This document shows, in pieces, positions 9,445 to 18,657 of a stretch of DNA of 52,062 bases (position 1 is its first letter; every line of letters begins with the position of its first letter). The notes beneath the pieces were generated by a model. It made no database searches and was not told where the DNA came from. It saw only the letters and a list, made by a program, of their open reading frames with translations. A program made the position numbers and the translations under genes. Source of the stretch: Gemmatimonadota bacterium (GTDB taxonomy: Bacteria; Gemmatimonadota; Gemmatimonadetes; Longimicrobiales; Gaopeijiaceae); contig VXQO01000099.1 in the NCBI GenBank assembly GCA_009838975.1, positions 1-52,062 on the forward strand, written 5' to 3'.

Positions 9445-10862
9445 GCCGGCGCCTCCGCGCTAGCACGGGCCAGCGCGCGAAACGCGTCGCCGCGCCGCTG
9501 GTAGTTGTCGAACATGTCGAAGCTGGAGCACGCCGGCGCCAGCAGCAGTACATCGTCGCGCCGTGCCAGCTCCTGCCCGGCGGCGACCACCTCTTCGAAC
9601 GGGCCGTCGACCCGATGCACCGGAAACGCCGGCGCTGCTTCCGCGATCTCCCGCGCGGCCCGCTCCCCGGCGGCTCCGTAGGTTATCACGGCCCGGACCC
9701 TGCCGCGCATCGATGGGAGAAGGCCTCGAAAGTCCTCGCCCTTGTCGGTCCCGCCCAGGAGGAGAACGACCGGGCCGTCGAGGCTGCGCAAGGCACTCGC
9801 CGACGCGGCGATGTTGGTCGCCTTCGAGTCGTTCACCCAGCGCACGCCGCCCACCGCCCCTACGGGTTCGAGCCGATGGGGAAGCGGCGGAAAGGAGCTG
9901 AGCGCCGGTGCGGCGGCCCCCGGCTCCAGGAGGGCATCGGCCGCCCCCGACGCGATGGCGGCAAGGAGCGCGGCCAGGGCATTCGCGATGTTGTGACGCC
10001 CCAGCAGCGCCACGTCGCCGGCGTCGGCCACGCGGCAGGGAGTCCCGGTATCGCCCAGGTCCACCATCAGGCGCCCTTCCTCCAGCCACGCGCCGGGTAC
10101 GAGAGGCTCGTCCAGGGAAAAGCGGAGCCGGGTGCCCGGGAACGGGGCCGCCATCGCGAGGACCGCGGGGTCGTCGCCGTTCAGTACCCAGGTCGTGTGC
10201 CCGTCACCGGCCTCGAAGAGCCGCCGCTTGTCGCTGTGGTAGTCGTCCACGGACTCGTAGCGGTCCATGTGATCGACGCCGAGGTTGGTCATGACGCCCA
10301 CGTCGGGTGTCAGGTCGCGGATGTCCGCAAGCTGGAACGAGGACATCTCCATCACCATCCGCTCCGGGGCGGGGTCGACGAGCGCCAGGGCGGAGGCGGG
10401 CGGACCCAGGCCTCCGCCGATGTTGCCGCCCAGCGCCGCGTCCACACCCCCCGCGCAAAGCAGATGCGCGCACAGGGCGGCGGTGGTGGTCTTCCCGTTC
10501 GTCCCGGTCACGATCGTCAGTGGACTCTCGATGAACCGACCGGCGAACTCAGGTTCCGATATCCAATCGACGCCCCGAGCACGTAGGGCAGCGAGAACGG
10601 GTACTCCGGGCGGGATTCCGGGACTGACGACGACGGTGTCCGCCCTGGCGATCTCCTCCACGGCGTGTCCTCCCAGCCGGACATCGGCTCCGAGATCGCG
10701 GAGGGCTGCACCACGGGCTGCAATTGCGTCGTGACCGTCCGAGTCCGTGCCATGCTTGTCTGTGACATGTACCTGTGCTCCTTTCGCCAGGGCCAGCCGC
10801 GCCGCGGCCTCACCGCTCTCGCCGAGCCCGATGACAGCAACTTTTTTCTGTTTCTCCTTCAC
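9441..10862 (-). CDS. murD: UDP-N-acetylmuramoylalanine-D-glutamate ligase
   Basis: MurD adds D-glutamate to UDP-MurNAc-L-Ala. The 473-residue product begins with the substrate-binding fold VAVIGLGESGEAAA, has the P-loop GTNGKTTTA, a conserved central stretch NLGVDHMDRY, and the C-terminal NDSKATN segment. The start is taken as GTG 10862, 4 bases after the mraY stop and just before the conserved fold; a longer open frame upstream lies inside mraY. It overlaps ftsW by 4 bases. Confidence 0.97.
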   Translation of the reverse strand: MKEKQKKVAVIGLGESGEAAARLALAKGAQVHVTDKHGTDSDGHDAIAARGAALRDLGADVRLGGHAVEEIARADTVVVSPGIPPGVPVLAALRARGVDWISEPEFAGRFIESPLTIVTGTNGKTTTAALCAHLLCAGGVDAALGGNIGGGLGPPASALALVDPAPERMVMEMSSFQLADIRDLTPDVGVMTNLGVDHMDRYESVDDYHSDKRRLFEAGDGHTTWVLNGDDPAVLAMAAPFPGTRLRFSLDEPLVPGAWLEEGRLMVDLGDTGTPCRVADAGDVALLGRHNIANALAALLAAIASGAADALLEPGAAAPALSSFPPLPHRLEPVGAVGGVRWVNDSKATNIAASASALRSLDGPVVLLLGGTDKGEDFRGLLPSMRGRVRAVITYGAAGERAAREIAEAAPAFPVHRVDGPFEEVVAAGQELARRDDVLLLAPACSSFDMFDNYQRRGDAFRALARASAEAPA

Positions 10863-10866
10863 GCCT

Positions 10867-11973
10867 TCAACGCAGCTTGAGGGTCGCAAAGCCGACCATC
10901 GCGCAGAGGATTCCGAGGATCCAGAACCGCACCACGATCTGCTCGTTCTTCCATCCGAGCATCTGGAAGTGGTGATGAACGGGCGCGCACCTGAACACGC
11001 GCCGACCCTCTCCATATCGCCATTTCGTGTATTTGAAGTACCGCGTCTGGACGATCACCGAGGCCGCCTCCACGACGAACACGCCGCCAACCGCCAGCAG
11101 GAGGAGTTCGGCCTTGAGCAGAACCGCGATCGCGCCGATCGCCCCTCCCAGCGCGAGCGACCCCGTGTCGCCCATGATCACGCGGGCGGGCTGGGCGTTG
11201 AACCACAGGAACCCCAGCGCCGTGCCCATGATCGCGGCGGCGAAGACCGCCAGCTCTCCCGCGCCGGGCAGGTAAAGCAGGCCCAGGTAGTCCGAGGTGT
11301 CCACGCGCCCGATCACGTAGGCGAAGACGCCGAAGGTTCCGACCGCGATCGCGACGAGCCCCGGGGCCAGGCCGTCGAGGCCGTCGGTCATGTTCACGCC
11401 GTGCGTCGAACCGTTGATGACCAGCGCAACCCACAGCAGGTAGGCAGGAGGCCAGATGACGAGCTGCCACTCGTCGAACACCGGAAGGTTGGTCGTCGTG
11501 GGGCCCACCGGCGAATCAGGGCCCCAGAGGACCAGATAGAGCCCGAGCGCGAGGCTCAGCACGATCGAACCCGCCCACTTGTAGCGCTGCACGAGCCCGC
11601 GGGGCGAGCGCCGCACCACTTTCAGGTAGTCGTCGAGGAACCCCAGCGCTCCCATCCACAGCATCACCACCAGGGCGATCAGCGTGTAGGGGTTGGTCAT
11701 CTCGGCCCACAGGACGGTCGTCGCCGCAACCACGCCCACGACGAGCAGGCCGCCCATGTTGGCCTTCCGGCCCGTCGCGTCCTCCTCGTCGGCGGCGCTC
11801 CTGGGGGCGTCGACGATCCCGCGGCGCTTCAGCCAGGCGATGAAGCGGCCGCCCAGGAGGAGCGTCAGGATCAGACCCGTGGCCATCGCCCCCGCCGACC
11901 GGACGGTAAGGTAGTTGAAGAGGTTGAAGACGATGTGGAGGTCTTCCAGGCTGGGCAGAAGGTGATAGAGCAT
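10867..11973 (-). CDS. mraY: Phospho-MurNAc-pentapeptide translocase
   Basis: MraY transfers phospho-MurNAc-pentapeptide to undecaprenyl phosphate, making lipid I in the inner membrane. The 368-residue, roughly ten-helix protein has the signatures FLDDYLK, NMTDGLDGLA, MGDTGSLALGG and the HHHFQ loop, all needed for Mg and substrate binding. One point differs from most family members: the early motif reads KANMGG where KPTMGG is usual. The start ATG shares one base with the murF stop (TGATG). Confidence 0.98.
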   Translation of the reverse strand: MLYHLLPSLEDLHIVFNLFNYLTVRSAGAMATGLILTLLLGGRFIAWLKRRGIVDAPRSAADEEDATGRKANMGGLLVVGVVAATTVLWAEMTNPYTLIALVVMLWMGALGFLDDYLKVVRRSPRGLVQRYKWAGSIVLSLALGLYLVLWGPDSPVGPTTTNLPVFDEWQLVIWPPAYLLWVALVINGSTHGVNMTDGLDGLAPGLVAIAVGTFGVFAYVIGRVDTSDYLGLLYLPGAGELAVFAAAIMGTALGFLWFNAQPARVIMGDTGSLALGGAIGAIAVLLKAELLLLAVGGVFVVEAASVIVQTRYFKYTKWRYGEGRRVFRCAPVHHHFQMLGWKNEQIVVRFWILGILCAMVGFATLKLR

Positions 11974-13340
11974 CAGTCGGCCCGTCCCCCATAGCTGGAC
12001 TCAAGCGCCGGAATCGCCCGTTCCAGTCGGACGCCGCGTGAGGCCTTCAGCAGCAGCGTGTCACCGGGCCGGGCAAGACCCGGAAGGCGCTCGGCCAGCT
12101 CGTCCACGCCCTCGACCAGGTCGATCCGGTCGTCCGGGTAGCAGCGCGCGGCGTGGGCGAAGGCGCCGGTCAGGACGTAGCGGTCGATCCCGGCTCGCAG
12201 CACGCGGGCAAGCGTGTCGCAGTGGATCGCGGCCGAGCGCTCGCCCAGTTCCAGCATGGTGCCCAGGACGGCGACGCGGCGGCCTGGCGCCGCCATCTCC
12301 TCGAGCGTGCGCACCGCGGCCTCAACCCCGGCCGCGTTGGCGTTGTAGCAGTCCACGAGCAGGGTCAGGCCTCGCAGCCTGCGCACTTCACCGCGCATCG
12401 GCCCCGGCCCCACGGCCGACACGCCCGCCGCCGCGTCCGCGGGATCGACTTCCAGCAGGTGTGCGACGGTCAGGGCCAGGAGCGCGTTGTAGAGGTTGTG
12501 CGCGCCGGGGATCCGCAAGGAGATCGGCTGGCCCATCCACGTGAAGTCGTACGTGCCGCCGTCGCGCAGCCGGGCGTCGCGAGGGCGCAGTTCGTGATCG
12601 GCCCGCCGGGAACGGCCGGCCACCGCGACGCCCGGGTGGATGCCGCGGGAGGCCACCGCGAGATCGGGGGGCTCGTCGCCGACCACGGCCCGGCCGCCGG
12701 GGTGCATGCCGCGCAGCAGGTCGAGCTTTTCGGAGAGAACGCCCTGGAAGTCGCCGAGGCGTTCGACGTGCGTTTCGGATACGGTCGTGACGACGCCGAT
12801 CGTGGGCCGCGCGATGCGGGCCAGTTCGGCGATCTCGCCCGGTTCGTTGGTGCCGAGTTCCAGCACCAGGGCACCGGCGGTTTCGGGCGTGGACAGGATG
12901 GTGAGCGGTGTGCCGACGCGGTTGTTCTCGTTGGCGGTCGTGCCGTGTGGACGGAGCGCCGCGCCGAGGGCGCCCAGCGTGAGGTCCTTGACGGTGGTCT
13001 TGCCCGATGAACCGGTGATCCCCACGACCGGCACGTCCAGCTGCTTGCGGCGGTGGAGAGCGAGGTCGCCCAGCGCCTTCAGGGTGTCGGGCACCCGGTA
13101 GACGGCGACGGGCAGGTCACCGGGCGCGCGCGATGCCACAACGGCCGCGCATCCCGCCCGCACCGCGCGAGGGATGAAGTCGTGACCATCGAAGCGATCG
13201 CCGGCGATCGCCACGAAGATGTCGCCGGGGCGCAGCGTTCGGGTGTCGGTGGAGACGCCGCGGTAGCGCACGGTGGAGTCTCCCCCCGCCAGGCCCAGCG
13301 CGTGACGCACCTCCGCGTCGGTCCAGTGGAAGCCGCTCAC
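11973..13340 (-). CDS. murF: UDP-MurNAc-tripeptide-D-Ala-D-Ala ligase
   Basis: MurF adds the D-Ala-D-Ala dipeptide, completing the UDP-MurNAc-pentapeptide. The 455-residue protein has the N-terminal domain motif SDTRTLRPGDIFVA-like (VSTDTRTLRPGDIF), the P-loop GSSGKTTVKD, the adjacent TTANENNRVGTPLT segment, and DCYNANAAGVEAA in the C-terminal domain. The start GTG 13340 overlaps the murE stop (GTGA). Confidence 0.97.
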   Translation of the reverse strand: MSGFHWTDAEVRHALGLAGGDSTVRYRGVSTDTRTLRPGDIFVAIAGDRFDGHDFIPRAVRAGCAAVVASRAPGDLPVAVYRVPDTLKALGDLALHRRKQLDVPVVGITGSSGKTTVKDLTLGALGAALRPHGTTANENNRVGTPLTILSTPETAGALVLELGTNEPGEIAELARIARPTIGVVTTVSETHVERLGDFQGVLSEKLDLLRGMHPGGRAVVGDEPPDLAVASRGIHPGVAVAGRSRRADHELRPRDARLRDGGTYDFTWMGQPISLRIPGAHNLYNALLALTVAHLLEVDPADAAAGVSAVGPGPMRGEVRRLRGLTLLVDCYNANAAGVEAAVRTLEEMAAPGRRVAVLGTMLELGERSAAIHCDTLARVLRAGIDRYVLTGAFAHAARCYPDDRIDLVEGVDELAERLPGLARPGDTLLLKASRGVRLERAIPALESSYGGRAD

Positions 13341-14809
13341 GACGCGACCCTCCCCGCGAGGCGCTTCTCCACGATGCGCCGCTCTTCGAAGGGGAGCTTT
13401 TCCGTGCCCACGACCTGGTAGGTCTCGTGCCCCTTCCCGGCGAGAATCACGGTGTCGCCGGGCCGGGCCGCCTCAAGCGCCCAGTGGATGGCGCTCAGGC
13501 GATCCACGATCTCGACCGATTCGCACCCTCGCACGCCGGCCGAGACCTCCGCCGCGATCGCCACGGGGTCCTCCGTGCGGGGGTTGTCGGATGTGACCAC
13601 CGCGATGTCGGCGTGCCGCGCCACGGCGGCTCCCATCGCGGGCCGCTTGGTCGGGTCGCGGTCGCCGCCCGCGCCGAAGACGACGATCAGCCGCCCCGCG
13701 ACCAGCGGCTTCATGGTCTTCAGGATCTGCTCCAGGGCGTCGGGGGTGTGGGCGAAGTCGACCAGTACGTCGAAGGGGTCGCTGGCGATGCGTTCGAGGC
13801 GCCCCGGCACGGGGGACACGTCCCGCAGGCCGGCTGCGACGGCCGCGAGCGGGCGCCCGAGGGCCAGGGCGCCGGCGGCCGCGCACAGTGCGTTCGAGAC
13901 GTTGAAACGGCCTGGCAGAGGCAGCTCGACGGGCTCCCGCTCCCCCCGCGCGACGAGTTCGAAGCGGGAATGGCGCGCCGACAGTTCGAGCCGCTCCGCG
14001 CGAACGTCGGCGTCGGGGGCCAGGCCGTAGGTGAGCGTCGCACCGGCCGGACGCAACGCGTGCCACGCGGGGTCGTCGGCGTTGATCACCGCCGTGGAGC
14101 CTTCCTTGCCCAGCTCCAGCAACCGGGCCTTGGCCGCCAGGTATCGATCCAGGGTGCCGTGATAGTCCAGGTGGTCGCGCGTCAGGTTGGTGAAGGCCAT
14201 GACGTCGAAGCGCACTCCGTCGAGCCGGAACTGGTCCAGCGCGTGGGACGAGGTCTCCAGCACCACGCCGCGGACCCCCTCGCGCGCGAGTTCAGCCAAC
14301 CGGGCCGCAATCTGGACCGGGCCGGGGGTCGTGAGCCCTTCGGTACCGTCCAACACCCGGCCATCCGCGCCGACAACGCCCAGCGTGCCGATCGCCGCGG
14401 CAGGTCCCTCCGGCGCCAGCAGTTCACGCAGCAGGAGCGCGGTTGTGGTCTTGCCGTTCGTGCCGGTCACGCCCACGGTGCGCAGCGACCGCCACGGCGA
14501 GCCCGCCACGAGTCCGGATGCGATCGCAGCGGCCAGTCTGGCGTTGTCGACCTGGAACTGAGGCAGCGGCGTATCGGTGACAGGCCTTTCGACGATTGCA
14601 GCGGCAGCCCCTGCCGCCGCCGCCGCGGGCAGGTAATCGTGCGCGTCGTGCGCGTGCCCCGACCACGCCACGAAGAGGTTGCCCGGCTCCACCGCGCGAG
14701 AGTCCTGCTGCACGCCGTTCACCGCGATGTCCGCGAGGGCGCCATCCGCCGGGATCATTGCCCTGACGCCGACCCCCGCATCCTCCAGCGCGGCGACCAC
14801 CCGGTCCAT
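13337..14809 (-). CDS. murE: UDP-MurNAc-tripeptide synthetase, meso-DAP adding
   Basis: MurE adds the third stem residue. The 490-residue protein has VQQDSRAVEPGNLFVA, the P-loop GTNGKTTTALLL, THDHLDYHG-like NLTRDHLDYHG, and DNPRTEDP. The DNPR sequence is typical of enzymes that add meso-diaminopimelate, which is informative for the wall type. I take ATG 14809 because GGAGGTGA (14818-14825) sits 8 bases upstream; GTG 14821, overlapping the ftsI stop, is the alternative. The much longer upstream frame lies within ftsI. Confidence 0.97.
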   Translation of the reverse strand: MDRVVAALEDAGVGVRAMIPADGALADIAVNGVQQDSRAVEPGNLFVAWSGHAHDAHDYLPAAAAAGAAAAIVERPVTDTPLPQFQVDNARLAAAIASGLVAGSPWRSLRTVGVTGTNGKTTTALLLRELLAPEGPAAAIGTLGVVGADGRVLDGTEGLTTPGPVQIAARLAELAREGVRGVVLETSSHALDQFRLDGVRFDVMAFTNLTRDHLDYHGTLDRYLAAKARLLELGKEGSTAVINADDPAWHALRPAGATLTYGLAPDADVRAERLELSARHSRFELVARGEREPVELPLPGRFNVSNALCAAAGALALGRPLAAVAAGLRDVSPVPGRLERIASDPFDVLVDFAHTPDALEQILKTMKPLVAGRLIVVFGAGGDRDPTKRPAMGAAVARHADIAVVTSDNPRTEDPVAIAAEVSAGVRGCESVEIVDRLSAIHWALEAARPGDTVILAGKGHETYQVVGTEKLPFEERRIVEKRLAGRVAS

Positions 14810-14817
14810 GCTCACCG

Positions 14818-16815
14818 TCACCTCCCCCGCCCCACCACGCGGATGGTGTCCCCCGCGCCAATCGCAGTCCCGCCCCTCGGATCCGTTGCGGCGACCGTAC
14901 CACCCCCCTCGAGATGCACCCTCAGGCCCATCTTGTGGAGTCTGCGCAGCGCTACCCTCAGGGAAGCTCCCTGCAGGTCGGGCACGATCATCTCGCGGTC
15001 GCGGGCGGCCGGGGAGGCACCTGCAGCGGTCCACGCCCTCATCTCCCCCGGCTGCTCCTCCACAGCCTGCTCCGTCGCCACGGCGAAGCGAACCAGCGGC
15101 TCGGCAGGCGGCGGTTCCCGTCGGTCGCGCTGCGCTCGGGCCAGCGCGGCTCGATCGATCGGCGATTGCCGGGCCGAAAGCAGGCTCTCCAGCGTGGCGC
15201 GCGTGACCGGCGCCGCGGTCGCACCCCCGTAGTAGACGCCGGAGGGCCGGTCCAGCTTGACGAAGAAGAGCAACTGCGGATCGTCGGCAGGAAACCAGGC
15301 TCCAAAAGAGGCGTAGTAGGCTCCGTTCTCGTAGCGCCCGCCGCGGCCGGTGGCTCGCGCGGTGCCGCTCTTGCCGGCCACCTGAAACGAGGACATGCGC
15401 GCGCGGGTACCGGTGCCGTTATCGACCACCTCCACCAGGACGGGTGTCAGCGTCTCGCTGACCCACTCCGGCATCACCCGGCGGATCGCCCGCGGTCTGC
15501 CGAAGCGTACCGGTTCTCCCGCCCGGTTGTGAACCTCCTTGATAAGCAGCGGCTCCATGAGAACACCGCCGTTGGCGAGCGCACCGAACGCCATGGCCAT
15601 CTGGAGCGGCGTCACCGAGAGCTCGTATCCGAACGCCAGGGAATGGGCGGACTGCTCGGTCCACATTTCCGGCCGGCGTAGCAGACCGGTCGCCTCGGCC
15701 GGCAGCGGGACGCCCGTCGGAGTCCCGAACCCGAAATCCCGCAGTGTCGTGTATTGCTGGCCGCGCGTCAGCCGGTCGGTGAACTTCGCGATGCCGACGT
15801 TGGACGACTCGATGACCACATCGTGCAGCGACATCCACCCACCCCTCTGAATGTCGGTGATCGTGCGCCCGTTCACGACCCAGCTGCCGTCGCCCGTATC
15901 CACCGAATCGTCGAGCGAAGCCACGCCGTGCCGCAACAGCGCCGCCGTCGTGAACGGCTTGATCGTGGACCCTGGCTCGTAGCTCGTGTTCACGGCTGAA
16001 AGAGCGCCGGCGGAACCGTTGACGACCGAGGTCATCGCGAGGATTTCACCCGTCCGGGGATCGGTGACGATGAGATCGCCGCCACGCGCTCCGGTGGACT
16101 CCAGCGCGTTGGCGAGCATCTCCTCGCTGATCTCCTGCAGATCCTGATCGATGGTGAGAACCACGTCCCGCCCGGCGACCGGGGGCTCCATCGTTACGAC
16201 CTGCCCGGGGATCTCGCGGCCGCGGTAGTTGCGCGCCACGATCTCGCGGCCGCTCTGCCCGGCCAACACTGAATCCATGGACTGCTCGACCCCTTCCCTG
16301 CCTGTTCCGTCGAGCACGATGCCAAGCAAGCCCCGGGCCAACCCCTCACGCGGGTAAAGACGGCGCAGTTCGCCCTCGACGTGTACTCCGCGGATCCCCC
16401 GCAGTGCCGCCACCTGTGTCATGGAGTACCTGCCCGGGACTACGTGCCACGTTCGTGTCGGCCCGGACACCCGCCGGGCTTCCGTGCGAGACAGGCCCAG
16501 GTTCGCGAGCAGCGCCTCGGCGACATCGTCACGGTCGAGGATCTCGTTGGGCGCGACGGCGACTCGGGCCCTCCAGTGACTGACCGCGAGTTCACCCCCG
16601 TTGCGGTCGAGAATGCGTCCGCGCGGCGCCGGGACGACCCGCGTCATGCGGTGCTGCCTGAGCGCGTCCTGCACCCAGGCGTCCCGCTCGATCACCTGCA
16701 CCTCGACCGAGCGGGCGATCATCAGGGCGGCCAGCACGAGCCAGAACACCAGCAGCAGCCGACGCCGGGCACGGACGTTGTGCCGCTTGCCGCCGGGCCT
16801 GCGCACGGGCCTCAC
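14818..16815 (-). CDS. ftsI: FtsI/PBP2B-type transpeptidase with a C-terminal PASTA domain
   Basis: This septal transpeptidase cross-links new peptidoglycan in the periplasm. The 665-residue class B penicillin-binding protein has an N-terminal anchor (about residues 18-36) and a dimerisation region starting PAPRGRILDRNGGELAV. The transpeptidase domain carries S283-TIK286, S337-S338-N339 and K482-S483-G484-T485, so all three active-site motifs are present. A single PASTA-like domain follows a Pro/Ala linker (about residues 609-663, IVPDLQGASLRVALRRL). PASTA is more typical of monoderm homologues. The start GTG 16815 overlaps ftsL by 4 bases. Confidence 0.96.
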   Translation of the reverse strand: MRPVRRPGGKRHNVRARRRLLLVFWLVLAALMIARSVEVQVIERDAWVQDALRQHRMTRVVPAPRGRILDRNGGELAVSHWRARVAVAPNEILDRDDVAEALLANLGLSRTEARRVSGPTRTWHVVPGRYSMTQVAALRGIRGVHVEGELRRLYPREGLARGLLGIVLDGTGREGVEQSMDSVLAGQSGREIVARNYRGREIPGQVVTMEPPVAGRDVVLTIDQDLQEISEEMLANALESTGARGGDLIVTDPRTGEILAMTSVVNGSAGALSAVNTSYEPGSTIKPFTTAALLRHGVASLDDSVDTGDGSWVVNGRTITDIQRGGWMSLHDVVIESSNVGIAKFTDRLTRGQQYTTLRDFGFGTPTGVPLPAEATGLLRRPEMWTEQSAHSLAFGYELSVTPLQMAMAFGALANGGVLMEPLLIKEVHNRAGEPVRFGRPRAIRRVMPEWVSETLTPVLVEVVDNGTGTRARMSSFQVAGKSGTARATGRGGRYENGAYYASFGAWFPADDPQLLFFVKLDRPSGVYYGGATAAPVTRATLESLLSARQSPIDRAALARAQRDRREPPPAEPLVRFAVATEQAVEEQPGEMRAWTAAGASPAARDREMIVPDLQGASLRVALRRLHKMGLRVHLEGGGTVAATDPRGGTAIGAGDTIRVVGRGR

Positions 16816-17096
16816 CGTTCACCTCCGGGCGCGATCACCACCTCGTTCTCGGTCGGCGCGCGCATCCCCAGGCGCCTCGCAGCCTCCGCGCCGATCCACG
16901 GGCGCGTCTCCATCGCCGACAGCTCGCGGGACAGCTCTTCCCGCTCGTCGATGGCGATCGCCAGCTCACGTTCGGCCGCTGCCAACTCCTCCATCGTCTC
17001 CCGGGTCGTGGACTGGCGCCACGCCACCGTAGTGAGAGAAACCAGCACGACCGCGAGCAGGAGTATCGCCCTCGGGAGCAGCCCTCCGGTCTTCAT
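16812..17096 (-). CDS. ftsL: FtsL-like division protein
   Basis: The 94-residue protein has one membrane segment (residues 8-25) and then a heptad-like helical stretch rich in Glu, Leu and Ala (about residues 33-62), ending PWIGAEAARRLGMRAP. This is the FtsL pattern of a bitopic coiled-coil protein that works with FtsQ and FtsB to activate FtsW-FtsI. Sequence identity in this family is low, so position between rsmH and ftsI carries much of the assignment. The start ATG overlaps the rsmH stop (ATGA). Confidence 0.85.
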   Translation of the reverse strand: MKTGGLLPRAILLLAVVLVSLTTVAWRQSTTRETMEELAAAERELAIAIDEREELSRELSAMETRPWIGAEAARRLGMRAPTENEVVIAPGGER

Positions 17097-18019
17097 GCCG
17101 CCCTCCGCCATGCCCTGAGCCGTGCGGGGCGCGCCCGCGGGTTGGCCGCGATCTCCGCGGCGGCCGGCTTGACCGGCTTCCTCGTCAGCACGGTCCCCAG
17201 CGCGGTCAGTTCGGAGTCGCGAACCGGCAGCCGCGGCGGCAGGCCGTGCGCAGGGTCGCTCCACTCCCGAAAGGCACGCTTCACCAGCCCGTCCTCGACG
17301 GAGTGGTAGGAGATGACGACCAGCGTGGCCCCCGGGCAGAGCAGCTCCCGGATCGCCGGGAGCGCGACCGTGAGGGCCTCGATTTCGTCGTTTACCCGGA
17401 TTCGCAGGGCCTGGAAGAGACGCGCCTTCTCCGCGTGGGTGGCGCGGCGCGCCAGTACCGACTCCAGGACTGCCACCAGGTCGTCGCTGGTCCGGAGGGG
17501 ACGCTCCGCGCGGCGCCGCACGATGCGGTTGGCCAGTGACGCGCATCTGGGCGCCTGTCCTGCGCGGAGCGCCGCCATCAGTTCCCCTTTCGGCGCCCTG
17601 GCCAGAAACCCCTCGGCCGTGAGCGCCCCCTCCGGATCCATCCTCATGTCGAGCGCGACCCCGCGGCGGAAGGTGAAGCCGCGACGATCGCTGTCGAGTT
17701 GCCGCGAACTCACTCCCAGGTCGAGAAGTGCTCCCGCCAGCCCCTCAACGCGCAGTTGTAGGTCGTGCCCCACCTCGCTGAAGGACATCCGCACCAGCCG
17801 GACCCGACCTTGAAAGCCCGAGAGCCGGGCGCGCGCCGCCTCGAGCGCCTCGCCGTCGCGGTCGAGACCCACCACTCGGCAGCCCGGGCACCGTTCGAGA
17901 ACGGCGTGTGCGTGCCCCCCTCCCCCTACTGTCCCATCGAGGTAGAGACCGCCCTCACCGATCAGGTACCGCATGGCTTCGTCCACCAGCACCGGGCGGT
18001 GGTATTCGGGGGTACGCAC
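17093..18019 (-). CDS. rsmH: 16S rRNA m4C1402 methyltransferase
   Basis: RsmH (MraW) methylates N4 of C1402 in 16S rRNA using S-adenosylmethionine. The 308-residue product starts with the EYHRPVLVDEAM motif, then the SAM loop DGTVGGGGHA, LLDLGVSSRQLD, RRGFTFR, and the late VVISYHSVEDGLVKR. I use GTG 18019, 7 bases after a GAGGGGGG ribosome site; GTG 18025 is the other option. The frame is open further upstream inside mraZ, but this is not conserved sequence. Confidence 0.96.
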   Translation of the reverse strand: MRTPEYHRPVLVDEAMRYLIGEGGLYLDGTVGGGGHAHAVLERCPGCRVVGLDRDGEALEAARARLSGFQGRVRLVRMSFSEVGHDLQLRVEGLAGALLDLGVSSRQLDSDRRGFTFRRGVALDMRMDPEGALTAEGFLARAPKGELMAALRAGQAPRCASLANRIVRRRAERPLRTSDDLVAVLESVLARRATHAEKARLFQALRIRVNDEIEALTVALPAIRELLCPGATLVVISYHSVEDGLVKRAFREWSDPAHGLPPRLPVRDSELTALGTVLTRKPVKPAAAEIAANPRARPARLRAWRRAA

Positions 18020-18032
18020 ATCCACACCCCCC

Positions 18033-18461
18033 TCATCCGAAGATCTGTGCGGCGAATCCGTCGTCTTCCGCCTCGCGTGCGAACTGCTCTTCGAAGCGAG
18101 CGGGGTTCCATATCTCGATGCGGTCCAGGGCCCCGATGAACAGGGCGACATCCTCGAGTCCTACGCGCTCACGCAGACCCGGCGGAATGCGGATGCGGCC
18201 GTGGGCGTCGGGTTCGACTTCGGCCGCGTTCGACGAGACGGTCCGGATGTAGGCGCCGCGGTCCTCACGCCCCCTTCGGTGGGCAATGAGGTTCTCCTGG
18301 ATCTCCGCCCACTTTTCGGGTGGAAACAGGTCCAGATGGGTGGTCTGCCATTGGAGCAGGACGAGCGGTCCCCCGGACACAACCCGGCGGAACGGAGAGG
18401 GAAAGCTGACCCTCCCCTTTCCGTCGATCTGGTACTCGTGTCGGCCAAGGAACCCGGACAT
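18033..18461 (-). CDS. mraZ: Transcriptional regulator MraZ
   Basis: MraZ is an AbrB-type DNA-binding protein that represses its own dcw operon and can affect RsmH. The 142-residue product has two SpoVT/AbrB-like repeats, each with the DxKGR core: IDGKGRVSFP in the first and PDAHGRIRIP in the second. It is the first gene of the cluster, followed 13 bases later by rsmH, and four MraZ-type boxes lie directly upstream. Confidence 0.95.
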   Translation of the reverse strand: MSGFLGRHEYQIDGKGRVSFPSPFRRVVSGGPLVLLQWQTTHLDLFPPEKWAEIQENLIAHRRGREDRGAYIRTVSSNAAEVEPDAHGRIRIPPGLRERVGLEDVALFIGALDRIEIWNPARFEEQFAREAEDDGFAAQIFG

Positions 18462-18469
18462 GTTGTGCG

Positions 18470-18515
18470 CCCCATTTCATCCCACTGGACCCCATCTTAC
18501 TACAGTTTTATCCCA
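18470..18515 (-). promoter_or_regulatory. MraZ-binding repeats and likely dcw promoter region
   Basis: Read on the minus strand, TGGGG, TGGGA and TGGGG occur at 18490-18494, 18480-18484 and 18470-18474, each separated by exactly 5 bases. A fourth TGGGA at 18511-18515 is 21 bases further out. Repeats of TGGGN with 10-base spacing upstream of mraZ are the known MraZ operator. A possible -35 TTGCTT lies just outside. Autoregulation is inferred from this arrangement. Confidence 0.8.
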
Positions 18516-18579
18516 CCCGCAAGCAATACTATGGGACTGGGACCGGCTTTTGCAATGGGTGAACGCCAACTTCGGGCGC

Positions 18580-18625
18580 AAAAAACGGGGGCGCCGCGGG
18601 CTTAATCCCCTACGGCGCCCCCGTT
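18580..18625 (-). terminator. Rho-independent terminator of the TPR gene
   Basis: Arms 18586-18596 and 18613-18623 are perfect 11-base complements (13 if flanking AA/TT are counted). On the minus strand the hairpin is followed by six T residues. It ends the TPR gene transcript and insulates mraZ from upstream reading. Confidence 0.9.
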
Positions 18626-18657
18626 GCCCGGGAGGCGGTGCCTGGCCGTGTGCGGTA

